Shown: positions 53,323 to 61,924 of the stretch, piece after piece
Layout: every line of letters begins with the position of its first letter
Position numbering within the stretch: position 1 is the first letter of the stretch
Origin: Longimicrobiaceae bacterium
GTDB taxonomy: Bacteria > Gemmatimonadota > Gemmatimonadetes > Longimicrobiales > Longimicrobiaceae
Assembly: GCA_036375715.1 (NCBI GenBank)
Contig: DASVBS010000060.1
Location: 186,001-250,000, forward strand
Reading direction: 5' to 3'
Length of the DNA: 64,000 nucleotides
The notes under the pieces: generated by a model
Seen by the model: only the letters and a program-made list of their open reading frames with translations
Databases searched by the model: none
Told to the model about the DNA's origin: nothing
Translations under genes and position numbers: made by a program

Positions 53323-53745
53323 GTGAAGAAGCAACGGAAGTTCCTGGTCGGGGGTGTGGTCGTCGCGGGCCTGGTCGGCTACCTCATGGTGACTGGCATG
53401 CAGGACTCGATGGTCTATTACCACACGCCCACCGAGCTGGTGGCGAAGGCCGCCGCGGATCCCAGCTACGGAGAGGTGGGCGTGAAGGTTGGAGGGCGAG
53501 TCGTCCCGGGGACCGTCCACTTCGACCAGCGCAACCTCGACCTCCGCTTCATCCTGGCCGACATCGAGAATCCGGATACTCGTTTTCCAGTGCACTACCA
53601 GGGCCCGCTGCCCGATACCTTCCAGGAGGGTGGGGACGTGGTCGTCGAGGGAAAGTACAGCCCGGGTGGTGAGTTCGAAGCAGTGACCCTCCTCACGAAG
53701 TGCGGCTCTCGCTACGAAGCCGGCCCGGAGGCATACCAGACGTGA
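53323..53745 (+). CDS. ccmE: Cytochrome c maturation heme chaperone CcmE, cysteine-type variant
   Basis: CcmE carries heme covalently during system I cytochrome c maturation. The 140-residue protein has one N-terminal membrane helix (KFLVGGVVVAGLVGYLM) and an OB-like beta barrel (VGVKVGGRVVPGTVHFD, DVVVEGKYSPGGEFEAVTLL). In standard CcmE the heme-binding motif is HxxxY. Here it is CGSRY, with Cys127 at 53701 replacing the His: the CxxxY variant known from some Deltaproteobacteria and archaea. GTG 53323 has GGAGG 5 nt upstream. It overlaps ccmF by 4 nt. Confidence 0.92.
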   Translation: MKKQRKFLVGGVVVAGLVGYLMVTGMQDSMVYYHTPTELVAKAAADPSYGEVGVKVGGRVVPGTVHFDQRNLDLRFILADIENPDTRFPVHYQGPLPDTFQEGGDVVVEGKYSPGGEFEAVTLLTKCGSRYEAGPEAYQT

Positions 53746-55796
53746 CACAGATTGGCGGCGTAGCTCTCTGGATCGCGCTCGCTCTCGCGATATGGGGAGC
53801 GGGCGCGGCTTTCCTGGGTGGGCGAGTCCGCCGCGGTGACCTCGTTCTCTCCGCCGAGCGCTCGGTCTATGCGGTTTTCGCCCTCCTGGCGATCGCTGCG
53901 GGAGCAATCATCGCCGCTTTCCTTCGCAACGAATACCAGTACCAGTACGTCGCCGGATATTCCAACCGGGAGCTTTCAACCTTCTACAAGGTTGCGGGCC
54001 TCTGGGCGGGTCAGACCGGCTCTCTCGTTTTCTGGGCGCTGCTCCTGGCCTTCTTCGCGACCCTCGCGGTGGTTCAGAATCGCCGCAGGAATCGCGAATT
54101 CATGCCGTTTGTGGTAGGGACGCTCCTCACCGTCCTGGCCTTCTTCCTGGTCGTCATCGTCTTCGCCTCCAATCCGTTCAAGCTGCTCCCGTTCACTCCC
54201 GCCGACGGTCAGGGATTGAACCCGCAGCTCCAGAACTACTGGATGACGATCCACCCGCCCACGCTCTACCTGGGCTTCACCGCTTTCACGATCCCCTTCT
54301 CGTTCGCGATCGCGGCGCTGCTGACCGGGCGGTTGGATACTCGCTGGATCACCACCACACGCCGCTGGACGCTGCTCGCGTGGTTCTTCCTGACGTGCGG
54401 CATCATCTTCGGGATGATGTGGGCGTACGTGGAGCTCGGCTGGGGCGGGTATTGGTTCTGGGATCCGGTCGAGAACGCGTCGCTGCTTCCCTGGCTCACC
54501 GGCACCGCTTATCTGCACTCGGTGATGATCCAGGAGAAGCGGGGGATGCTCAAGATGTGGAACGTCTACCTGATCCTGGGGACGTTCCTGCTCAGCGTCT
54601 TCGCCACCTTCCTGACGCGGTCCGGGCTCATCGAGTCGGTGCACTCATTCGCCCAGAACACCACCATCGCTTTCATCTTCCTGGGCTTCCTCTCGCTCCT
54701 GACGCTGGTCAGTGCCGGCCTGACGTGGTGGCGGCGAGACAGCCTGCGCCCGGAAGCCGAAGTGGAGAGCTTCCTCTCGCGCGAGGCGGCTTTCCTCGCG
54801 AACAACCTGCTCTTCGTGGGGGCGATGTTCGCGGTGCTGTGGGGGACCACCTTCCCGCTGATCTCCGAGGGGATCTTCGGTCAGAAGATCTCGGTGGGTC
54901 CGCCCTTCTACAACCGGGTGAACATCCCGATCGGGCTGATGCTGCTGGCGCTGCTCGGCATCGGGCCGATCATCGCCTGGCGGCGGGCGAGCCCGCGCAA
55001 CCTGAAGCGCAACTTCACGCTCCCGTTGGTGGCGGGCGTGCTGGTGGGGGCCGCGCTGTGGCTCCAGGGGGTGCGCCACGCGCAGGCATTGCTCACCTTC
55101 GCGCTCGGCGCCTTCGTCATGGCGACGATCGTGATCGAGTTCCAGAAGGGAACCCGTGCACGTAGAGCGATCGAGAAGGAGGGCACCGTGAAGGCCTTTT
55201 TCTCGCTGCTCCAGCGCAACCGGCGGCGGTACGGCGGATACATCGTGCACGCGGGGCTCGTCGTGACTTTCATGGGCTTCGCCGGTCAGGCGTACGACGT
55301 GGAGGAGCAGTTCGTCCTCCAGCCTGGCGATACGGCGCAGGTCCGCTCGCCTTTCGGTCACACCTACACGCTCACCTACCAGGACATGTCGTGGTACACG
55401 GCCACGAACATGACCAAGCTGATCGCCTCGCTGTACGTGTCGAAGGATGGCCGCCCCGCGGGCGTGATGACGGCCGAGCAGCGCGCCTACCGCCAGCGCC
55501 CGGAGACCTCGACGGAGGTCGGGATCAAGCGGGCGTGGAACGAGGATCTTTACGTGATCCTGGCGGGCGTGGACGACGCCAATGCTGTGCTCCAGGGGAC
55601 GAATCAGCGGCCGCTGACCACCTTCCGGATCCTGGTGAACCCTCTCGTTCCGTGGATCTGGCTCGGCGGGCTGATCATGGCCATCGGGACGCTGATCGCC
55701 ATGTGGCCGACGGCACCGGGAGCGGTGCGCCCGCGGCCCGCGCGCGCTCCCGCGCCCGCTCGCGAACCGGAGCCGGACCTCGTGGGGGCGGCATGA
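53742..55796 (+). CDS. ccmF: Heme lyase / cytochrome c assembly protein CcmF
   Basis: CcmF is the membrane heme-attachment protein that joins heme to apocytochrome c. The 684-residue protein has about 14 membrane helices and the tryptophan-rich WWD motif WGGYWFWDPVENASLLPWL (about residue 235), with conserved His candidates around HPPTLYLGF and TAYLHSVMIQEKRG. The C-terminal periplasmic domain has QPGDTAQVRSPFGHTY. GTG 53742 overlaps ccmE. It leads the ccmF-H-I-A-B-C-D block. Confidence 0.95.
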   Translation: MTQIGGVALWIALALAIWGAGAAFLGGRVRRGDLVLSAERSVYAVFALLAIAAGAIIAAFLRNEYQYQYVAGYSNRELSTFYKVAGLWAGQTGSLVFWALLLAFFATLAVVQNRRRNREFMPFVVGTLLTVLAFFLVVIVFASNPFKLLPFTPADGQGLNPQLQNYWMTIHPPTLYLGFTAFTIPFSFAIAALLTGRLDTRWITTTRRWTLLAWFFLTCGIIFGMMWAYVELGWGGYWFWDPVENASLLPWLTGTAYLHSVMIQEKRGMLKMWNVYLILGTFLLSVFATFLTRSGLIESVHSFAQNTTIAFIFLGFLSLLTLVSAGLTWWRRDSLRPEAEVESFLSREAAFLANNLLFVGAMFAVLWGTTFPLISEGIFGQKISVGPPFYNRVNIPIGLMLLALLGIGPIIAWRRASPRNLKRNFTLPLVAGVLVGAALWLQGVRHAQALLTFALGAFVMATIVIEFQKGTRARRAIEKEGTVKAFFSLLQRNRRRYGGYIVHAGLVVTFMGFAGQAYDVEEQFVLQPGDTAQVRSPFGHTYTLTYQDMSWYTATNMTKLIASLYVSKDGRPAGVMTAEQRAYRQRPETSTEVGIKRAWNEDLYVILAGVDDANAVLQGTNQRPLTTFRILVNPLVPWIWLGGLIMAIGTLIAMWPTAPGAVRPRPARAPAPAREPEPDLVGAA

Positions 55797-56290
55797 AGCG
55801 CGTGGTCTTTGCGCTGGTGCTGCTGGTTGCGACGACGCTCGGTTCCGCCCAGGCGCAGTTGCAGGTGCCCAAGCTGACCCCCGAGCAGGAGCGCACGGCG
55901 GTGGCGGCTATGGAGCGGCTCCGCTCGCCGGTCACCCCGTTCCACACGGTGGACATGTGCCCGAGCGTGCCGGCCCTGCGTGACACGATCCGGCTCGCCG
56001 CCGCGCAGGGCATGACCACGGAGCAGATCGTCGAGGACGTGGTCGCGCGCTACGGCGAGGAGGTGCGCCTCCTCCCGAAGCGCAGCGGCGTGGGGCTGCT
56101 CGCGTGGATCGCCACCCCGCTGCTCCTGCTCGCCGGCGCGGTGCTGGTCTTCGTTCGCCTGCGGCGTGGGCAGGAGACGCTCGCCGCGGTGGGTGAACGC
56201 CAGGAGGAGAGCGATCTCACCGAGGAGGAGCGGGACCGGCTGGCGGCGGCCCTGCGCGATTGGGAACGGTCCGGGGAGGTGGAGCCCTGA
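55793..56290 (+). CDS. CcmH-like protein lacking the paired Cys motif
   Basis: The 165-residue protein has a signal peptide (VVFALVLLVATTLGSAQAQ), a CcmH-like helical domain (IRLAAAQGMTTEQIVEDVVA, RYGEEVRLLPKRSG) and one C-terminal membrane helix (LAWIATPLLLLAGAVLVFVR). The RYGEEVRLLP and helix features are the CcmH/CycL pattern. The canonical LRCxxC pair, which reduces the apocytochrome, is replaced by a single Cys56 in DMCPSVPALRD. ATG 55793 overlaps ccmF by ATGA. It may no longer act as a thiol reductant, which would fit the Cys-type CcmE. Confidence 0.8.
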   Translation: MKRVVFALVLLVATTLGSAQAQLQVPKLTPEQERTAVAAMERLRSPVTPFHTVDMCPSVPALRDTIRLAAAQGMTTEQIVEDVVARYGEEVRLLPKRSGVGLLAWIATPLLLLAGAVLVFVRLRRGQETLAAVGERQEESDLTEEERDRLAAALRDWERSGEVEP

Positions 56291-56691
56291 CGCTGTTTCT
56301 ATTTGCCGTTGCTCTGGGGGTTCTCGCAGCAGGTTGGGTGGTGGTTCCGCTGATCTTACGCCGGCTCGCCCTGCTCGAGGACGCTTCACCGGCGCGACTC
56401 GTCGACGCCGAAGCTCGGCGGCGCGTGGCGCTCGCCTCGCTGCGTGAAGTCGAGTACGATCGCGTAAGCGGCAAACTGGACGACGAGGACTATCAGCGTC
56501 TGAAGGCGAAGCTCGAACGCGAGGCCCTCGCTGCGCTCGCGGCCGCCGAGGCCGCGGGAGGCGCGGCCGGGGCCGGGGCCGAGGGGACAGGAAGCCCTTC
56601 TGCCTCGAGCTCTCCCGTAAGGCATTCCTGTGGCTTCGTGAACCCGCCCGCGAGCCGTTTCTGCGCCGGGTGCGGCCGGCCGCTGGTCTGA
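56260..56691 (+). CDS. CcmI-like membrane protein with C-terminal zinc-ribbon fragment
   Basis: A protein of up to 143 residues with an N-terminal membrane helix (LTLFLFAVALGVLAAGWVVV), a coiled region RVALASLREVEYDRVSGKLD typical of CcmI-type proteins, an Ala/Gly-rich linker and a C-terminal ribbon HSCGFVNPPASRFCAGCGRPLV with three Cys. The start is not clear: TTG 56260 overlaps ccmH by 31 nt with no ribosome site, while a CTG at 56287 has GGGGAGGTGGAG just upstream and overlaps the ccmH stop as CTGA. No TPR domain is visible. Confidence 0.6.
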   Translation: MGTVRGGGALTLFLFAVALGVLAAGWVVVPLILRRLALLEDASPARLVDAEARRRVALASLREVEYDRVSGKLDDEDYQRLKAKLEREALAALAAAEAAGGAAGAGAEGTGSPSASSSPVRHSCGFVNPPASRFCAGCGRPLV

Positions 56692-56695
56692 CCGC

Positions 56696-57427
56696 GTGGG
56701 AACGGGGTCCGCCGCGGCCGCCGTGCTCGAGGCGCGGCGCGTGGAGAAATGGTTCGGTGGCCATCCCGCCGTGCAGAAGATCGACTTCTCCCTTTCCCCC
56801 GGCGAATTCCTCACCATTTTCGGGCCCAACGGGGCGGGGAAGACCACCCTTCTGCGGCTCCTTGCGGGATCGCTCCGACCGACCCGCGGCGAGGTGCTGC
56901 TGTCGGGTGCTCCACTGGACTACGACGAGACCGCGTGGCGTCGTCGCATTGGCGTGCTCTCCCACCGGACCTTCCTGTACGGACACTTCAGCGCGGTCGA
57001 AAATCTCAGGCTTTACGGACGGCTCTACGGGGTGGACGCAGTCTCCGAGCGGATCGAGGCGGGCTTGAGGCAGGTCGGCCTGTGGGAGCGGCGAGACGAC
57101 CGGGTCGGCACCTATTCGCGGGGAATGCAGCAACGACTGGCACTCGCGCGGACGCTGCTGCACGACCCGGAGATCGTTCTCCTGGACGAGCCGTACACCG
57201 GCCTGGATCCTCACGCGGCCGCGATGCTGCGCGGCGTCCTCGATCACCTGCGCGACGGGCGGCGAGCGGTAGTGTTGGTCACCCATAACCTGTCGCAGGG
57301 ACTGGAGCTCGCAGATCGCGTGGTGGTGCAGGTCGCCGGGCGGTGGGTCTCCGACGAGCCCCGCAGCTCGATCGATCCGGTGGCGTTCGAGCGGGTCTAC
57401 ACCGAGCGCGTCGGCGGATTGGCCTGA
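56696..57427 (+). CDS. ccmA: Heme-export ABC transporter ATPase CcmA
   Basis: CcmA is the ATPase of the CcmABC(D) complex that releases holo-CcmE. The 243-residue protein has Walker A GPNGAGKTTLLRLLAG (about residue 45), the Q-loop region VLSHRTFLYGH, signature GTYSRGMQQRLALARTLLHD, Walker B EIVLLDEPYTGLDPH and the H-loop VLVTHN. GTG start at 56696. It is followed two bases later by ccmB, as in all Ccm operons. Confidence 0.93.
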   Translation: MGTGSAAAAVLEARRVEKWFGGHPAVQKIDFSLSPGEFLTIFGPNGAGKTTLLRLLAGSLRPTRGEVLLSGAPLDYDETAWRRRIGVLSHRTFLYGHFSAVENLRLYGRLYGVDAVSERIEAGLRQVGLWERRDDRVGTYSRGMQQRLALARTLLHDPEIVLLDEPYTGLDPHAAAMLRGVLDHLRDGRRAVVLVTHNLSQGLELADRVVVQVAGRWVSDEPRSSIDPVAFERVYTERVGGLA

Positions 57428-57429
57428 TC

Positions 57430-58107
57430 GTGCTCGACTTCGTTCGGCAGGCGGGCATCATCGCGGGGAAGGATCTCCTGCTCGAGCTGCGGTCGCGGGG
57501 GCGGATTGCCAGCATGCTCGTGTTCGCCGCCCTCGTGGCGGTGGTTTTCGCCTTCGCCCTCGATCCGACCGAGCCGGTGCGCGACGTGGCCGGCGCGATG
57601 CTGTGGGTTACGGTCGTGCTCGCGGCCCTGCTCGGGTTGGGTCGGGCGTATGTCGTCGACCGGGAGGAGGATGCGCTCACCGGCCTGCTCCTCACGCCGG
57701 TGAACCGCGGGGCGCTCTTCATCGGGAAAGTGGTGGCCAACCTGGTGCTGCTGCTGATCACCGAGCTGATCATCTTCCCGGTGTACGGCCTCTTCTTCCA
57801 GCTCCCCCTCTGGGATCCGCTGCCGACCCTGGCGCTGGTGGTCGTCCTCGCGAGCGTGGGGGTGGTGGCGGTGGGTACGTTGTTCGGCGCGATGACCATC
57901 AGCACGCGCTTGGGGGAGACCCTCCTCCCGGTGCTTCTCTTGCCCCTGGTCATCCCCGTGGTTATCTACGCCGCGAGCGCGACGCAGCGTCTGCTAGTCG
58001 GGCGGCCCACAGCCGAGGTCTTGGGCAGCCTCAAGATGCTACTTGCGTTCGACATCGTTTTTCTGGTGGTCTGCACGCTGGCGTACCCCTCGGTGGTGGA
58101 GGAGTGA
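57430..58107 (+). CDS. ccmB: Heme-export ABC transporter permease CcmB
   Basis: CcmB is the integral membrane partner of CcmA. The 225-residue protein has six predicted helices and the family segment DREEDALTGLLLTPVNRGALF, with GKVVANLVLLLITELIIFP and ISTRLGETLLPVLLLPLVIP. GTG start 57430, two bases after the ccmA stop. Length and order (A-B-C-D) are standard. The longer frame to 57343 is inside ccmA and is not used. Confidence 0.93.
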   Translation: MLDFVRQAGIIAGKDLLLELRSRGRIASMLVFAALVAVVFAFALDPTEPVRDVAGAMLWVTVVLAALLGLGRAYVVDREEDALTGLLLTPVNRGALFIGKVVANLVLLLITELIIFPVYGLFFQLPLWDPLPTLALVVVLASVGVVAVGTLFGAMTISTRLGETLLPVLLLPLVIPVVIYAASATQRLLVGRPTAEVLGSLKMLLAFDIVFLVVCTLAYPSVVEE

Positions 58108-58132
58108 GTAGGCGTCGCGGCTGCCGGCCGCC

Positions 58133-58912
58133 GTGGAGATACTCGAACCCGATCTGGGGATGGACCCTGTTGTGCAATCGGATCTCGGCCCGCTGAAGCC
58201 GATTCGCCGATGGGCGGTGCGGCTGACGGTGCTGGGCGGGCTGCTGGTGCTGGTCGCGCTCTGGATGGTCTTCTTCTACGCTCCCACCGAGCGGGAGATG
58301 GGGATCATCCAGCGGATCTACTACATCCACGTTCCGACCGCCTGGCTCGGCGAGTTGGCGATCGGCATCCTCGCCCTCTGCTCGCTGGGGTATCTCTGGC
58401 TGCGGGATGACCGGCTGGACGCGATCGCCGTCTCGTCGGCTGAGCTGGCGCTGCTCTTCCTCACCGCGACCCTGACCGCGGGCCCGCTCTGGGCCCGGGT
58501 GGCGTGGGGGGCGTGGTGGGTCTGGGATGCGCGGCTCTCCTTCACGCTGATTCTCTGGTTCATCAACATCGGCTACTTCATGCTGCGGGGGGCGGCGGAG
58601 AACCCCGAGCAGGGCAAGCGCTTCGCCTCCATCCTGGCGCTGGTCGCGGCGGCCGACGTCCCGCTGATCCACATGAGCGTCTACTGGTTCCGGACTCAGC
58701 ACCCAAAGCCGGTGGTAATGAACCCGGAGGGGCCGACGGCCGCGCCGGAGATCGTGCAGACTCTGCTCTTTTCGACGCTGGCCTTCACCGTTCTCTTCGC
58801 CGGCCTGCTGCTCTACCGCTACGGCTTCGAGCGCCTCAAGCGGCATCTGGATTTGCTGCGCGCCCGGGCGGGTTACGATGGCGGCTCGATGGAAGGGGCG
58901 GTGCGGCGATGA
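58133..58912 (+). CDS. ccmC: Cytochrome c assembly protein CcmC
   Basis: CcmC delivers heme to CcmE. The 259-residue protein has six helices and the WWD motif WGAWWVWDARLSFTLILWFI (about residue 125), with flanking histidines in YYIHVPTAWLG and LIHMSVYWFR. GTG start 58133. The N-terminal 25 residues are soluble, longer than in E. coli. The stop overlaps the first CcmD-like gene. Confidence 0.94.
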   Translation: MEILEPDLGMDPVVQSDLGPLKPIRRWAVRLTVLGGLLVLVALWMVFFYAPTEREMGIIQRIYYIHVPTAWLGELAIGILALCSLGYLWLRDDRLDAIAVSSAELALLFLTATLTAGPLWARVAWGAWWVWDARLSFTLILWFINIGYFMLRGAAENPEQGKRFASILALVAAADVPLIHMSVYWFRTQHPKPVVMNPEGPTAAPEIVQTLLFSTLAFTVLFAGLLLYRYGFERLKRHLDLLRARAGYDGGSMEGAVRR

Positions 58913-59226
58913 AGGGGGCGATCATCGCGCTGCTCACGGCATTGGCACTGGCGACCACGCCCACGATGGGGAATGCGGCTCCGCAGCTACCCTCCGCGGC
59001 ACCCGCCGCGGAGCAAGGGCCAGCGGTGCAGGCGGAATCCGATGGCCCTCAGGAGCCGACCGGGCTACCGCCCCGCGCCGCGCCACCGCGGACGATGCAC
59101 GCCCAGTGGCCGGTCTTTGGTCTGTTCGCGGTGACCTGGGTCGCAATCATCGGCTACCTGATCGCCACGGGACGGCGCGCGGAGCGCCTGGCGGGCGAGC
59201 TCGAGGTCTGGGAGGCGCGGCGATGA
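58909..59226 (+). CDS. CcmD-like protein, first of two
   Basis: A 105-residue protein with a signal-like N-terminus (AIIALLTALALATTP), a Pro/Ala-rich linker of about 45 residues and a single C-terminal membrane helix, WPVFGLFAVTWVAIIGYLIATGRRAERLAGELE. The helix followed by basic residues and a short coiled tail is the CcmD pattern. CcmD stabilises the CcmABC complex with CcmE. It is longer than usual CcmD (about 60-70 aa) because of the secreted linker. It overlaps ccmC by 4 nt. Confidence 0.65.
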   Translation: MKGAIIALLTALALATTPTMGNAAPQLPSAAPAAEQGPAVQAESDGPQEPTGLPPRAAPPRTMHAQWPVFGLFAVTWVAIIGYLIATGRRAERLAGELEVWEARR

Positions 59227-59831
59227 GCGGGCACCGAACCAGTCGACTGACCAGCCGACGTCGACCGGTTGTCGATAGGGTAGCGATCATGGCCGGCCTG
59301 GATCGCGGCGATCGGGGTAGTTCCCTGCGATGTGCACTGCGGGTAGTGGTGATCGCGCTGGCGGCGGCGATTATTCCCCTACCGCTGTGGGCGGCGCAGG
59401 CTGAGCTGCAAAGGTCGCTGGCGAGCACGGAGGCCCAGCCGCCATTGGTTGGTGCGGAGGTCGAAGCAAGCGATGTCGAGCCGGCTCGGGCGAGCGCGGA
59501 GGCAGAACCGCGTCAGGCGGGCACGGATGCCCAACTTGCGCGAAGCAGTCCAGGCGCCGAGGAGGCGCTGAGCGTGGCGCTGCAAATGGATAGTCTGGAT
59601 AGCGGTGCGGTTCAGGATGGTACCGAACAACCCCGGGGCGCTGCAGGGTCCGAGGCCGCGGTCCGAGCTGGAGGATCCGATCCGCTGCCGACGCCCGACC
59701 AGAGGCGTGCCTATCTGCACGTCTTCATCGCCTTCGGCGTGGCCTGGGCGTTGATCCTGGGGTACGTGGTGCTCCTCGGTCGACGAATCGCCGAAGCGCG
59801 GCGCCAGTTCGAGCGGATGCGGCAAGGGTAG
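59223..59831 (+). CDS. CcmD-like protein, second of two, with long linker
   Basis: A 202-residue protein. It has a basic N-terminus and a hydrophobic segment near residues 38-56 ([20 protein letters not shown]), then an acidic, Ala/Glu/Gln-rich stretch of about 95 residues, and a C-terminal helix, [21 protein letters not shown], with [12 protein letters not shown]. The end matches the CcmD-like helix-plus-basic tail of the previous gene. Both overlap by ATGA, so they were probably duplicated and then diverged. No family is certain; the linker looks disordered. Confidence 0.55.
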   Translation: MSGHRTSRLTSRRRPVVDRVAIMAGLDRGDRGSSLRCALRVVVIALAAAIIPLPLWAAQAELQRSLASTEAQPPLVGAEVEASDVEPARASAEAEPRQAGTDAQLARSSPGAEEALSVALQMDSLDSGAVQDGTEQPRGAAGSEAAVRAGGSDPLPTPDQRRAYLHVFIAFGVAWALILGYVVLLGRRIAEARRQFERMRQG

Positions 59832-60136
59832 GCGCTCCCAAGCTCGAGCGCCGTGCAGACAGGTACAGGAAGATGTTTATCGCTCCGGGCGGCTGTCGGC
59901 CGCTCGGGGCGGTTCTCGTTCAGGGTGAAGGAGGTCGGGTCGTGCACCTGTACAAAAGGGCGGGTGGCGAAACAACTGGCGGCTGGTACATTGGAGGTGG
60001 ACCGTCCCCGGGGCGGCTTGTCCCTTGCGGGGCAGGGAAACGGCGCATGCCGCGCGGGTTTTCGTGCCCCGCCGACGCAGGGTTGAAGAGGGCTCGGTCT
60101 CGAAGTGCTCAACTCACCACAGAACGGAGGTCATGC
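59832..60136 (+). other. 305-nt intergenic region upstream of sodA
   Basis: No gene is visible. A 7-bp inverted repeat (GGCGCTC 59831-59837, GAGCGCC 59846-59852) follows the CcmD-like stop, but it has no T run. I found no convincing -35/-10 pair for sodA; the SOD ribosome site GGAGGT is at 60126-60131. No Fur or MntR palindrome is evident. Confidence 0.5.
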
Positions 60137-60754
<618 letters not shown>

Positions 60755-60800
60755 CGATCGAGATCGATCGGGAACCCGCGGAAGACTTCTTCCGTACCGA

Positions 60801-60839
60801 GAGAGTGGTGAGATCTTCCGTCACCACTCTCCCTTTTTT
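60801..60839 (+). terminator. Intrinsic terminator after sodA, flush with the next start
   Basis: GAGAGTGGTGA (60801-60811) and TCACCACTCTC (60821-60831) form a perfect 11-bp stem with a 9-nt loop, followed by a T6 run (60834-60839). The next ATG is at 60841, one base after the T run. Confidence 0.92.
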
Positions 60840-60840
60840 C

Positions 60841-61839
60841 ATGTACTCTACCTGCCTCTTCTGCAAATCGAACCTCGGCGCGAACGAGGCGCTCGAGGAC
60901 TTCCCGGTAGGTCGGCGGATTGCCTTCGACTCGGCTCGTGGCCGCCTGTGGGTCGTGTGCCGATCGTGTGGCCGCTGGAACCTCTCGCCGCTGGAGGAGC
61001 GCTGGGAGGTCATCGAGCAGTGCGAGCGGCGTTTCCGCGACACCCGACTGCGAGTCTCCACTGAGAACATCGGCCTGGCGCGGCTCCTGGAAGGACTGGA
61101 GCTGGTGCGCATCGGGTCGCCCCAGCGGCCGGAGATGGCGGCATGGCGCTACGGTGACCAGTTCGGCCGGCGACGGCGGCAGGCGCTGATCGGTGCTGGG
61201 CTTGGACTGGGGGTGCTGGGGGCGGTGATCGCGGGCGGGGCGGCGGCGGGGATCGGCGTGGCTGCCTTCGGAGGAGTGTACGGCAGCATCATCGACCGGA
61301 TCGTTCGCGGGGATCCGAAGAAGGTGATTACCACCCTGCCGGACGAGTCGGGCGGAACGGTTCGGGTGCGCCGGCGCGACGCGGACAGGCTCCGCCTGCT
61401 CCGGCACCGGGACGGGGAATGGCGTCTCCAGCTGCGTGCCGGCAAGCGGGAGCTGATCTATCACGGGGAGGCTGCGGTGCGCGCTGCTGCCGGCATCCTC
61501 CCCACGCTCAACCGGTACGGCGGAACGAGAAAGCACGTGACCGGCGCGGTGGATTTCCTGGAGCACTCGGGTGGTGTCGAGGAGACCTTCCGCAACGCGG
61601 CCAGGCTGGCGGCCGGGGAGAAGGGGGCCGTGGGAAAGTTCCCGTACGACATCCGCCTAGCGCTGGAGATGGCGGCCCACGAGGAGGCGGAGCGCCGCGC
61701 GCTCGAGGGAGAGCTCGCCGAGCTGGAGAGGGCATGGCAGGAGGCGGAGGAGATCGCGGCGATCTCCGATCGGCTGTTGATTCCGCCCTCTATCGACGAG
61801 TGGATTCGTCGCCTGCGTCACGGATCGGGGGAGGCGTGA
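60841..61839 (+). CDS. Hypothetical protein with N-terminal zinc ribbon
   Basis: A 332-residue protein of unknown function. The N-terminus has CLFCKSNLG and RLWVVCRSCGRWNLSP (CxxC ... CxxC), a zinc-ribbon pair. A central Gly/Ala-rich hydrophobic segment (ALIGAGLGLGVLGAVIAGGA, about residue 115) may be a membrane helix, and the C-terminal part is charged and helical (AAHEEAERRALEGELAELER). The ATG at 60841 has no ribosome site and follows the terminator T run; GTG codons at 60805 and 60808 are in frame within the hairpin. The start is therefore uncertain. I recall similar proteins in Gemmatimonadota but cannot assign a role. Confidence 0.7.
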   Translation: MYSTCLFCKSNLGANEALEDFPVGRRIAFDSARGRLWVVCRSCGRWNLSPLEERWEVIEQCERRFRDTRLRVSTENIGLARLLEGLELVRIGSPQRPEMAAWRYGDQFGRRRRQALIGAGLGLGVLGAVIAGGAAAGIGVAAFGGVYGSIIDRIVRGDPKKVITTLPDESGGTVRVRRRDADRLRLLRHRDGEWRLQLRAGKRELIYHGEAAVRAAAGILPTLNRYGGTRKHVTGAVDFLEHSGGVEETFRNAARLAAGEKGAVGKFPYDIRLALEMAAHEEAERRALEGELAELERAWQEAEEIAAISDRLLIPPSIDEWIRRLRHGSGEA

Positions 61840-61924
61840 CCCCTTCGGCAGCCGTTCGCCTACCCCCACCTGGCTTCCCCGCGTAGGTTGGGGATCGCAC
61901 TTCCGATCGTGCTCGCGCCTGCTG

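Noticed and set aside
54645-55361. Antisense reading frame over ccmF
   Set aside because: Composition is charged and repetitive with no conserved motif, and the sense strand is clearly CcmF.
59831-59852. Small hairpin after the second CcmD-like gene as a terminator
   Set aside because: Stem of only 7 bp with no T run. I report it as a weak inverted repeat only.
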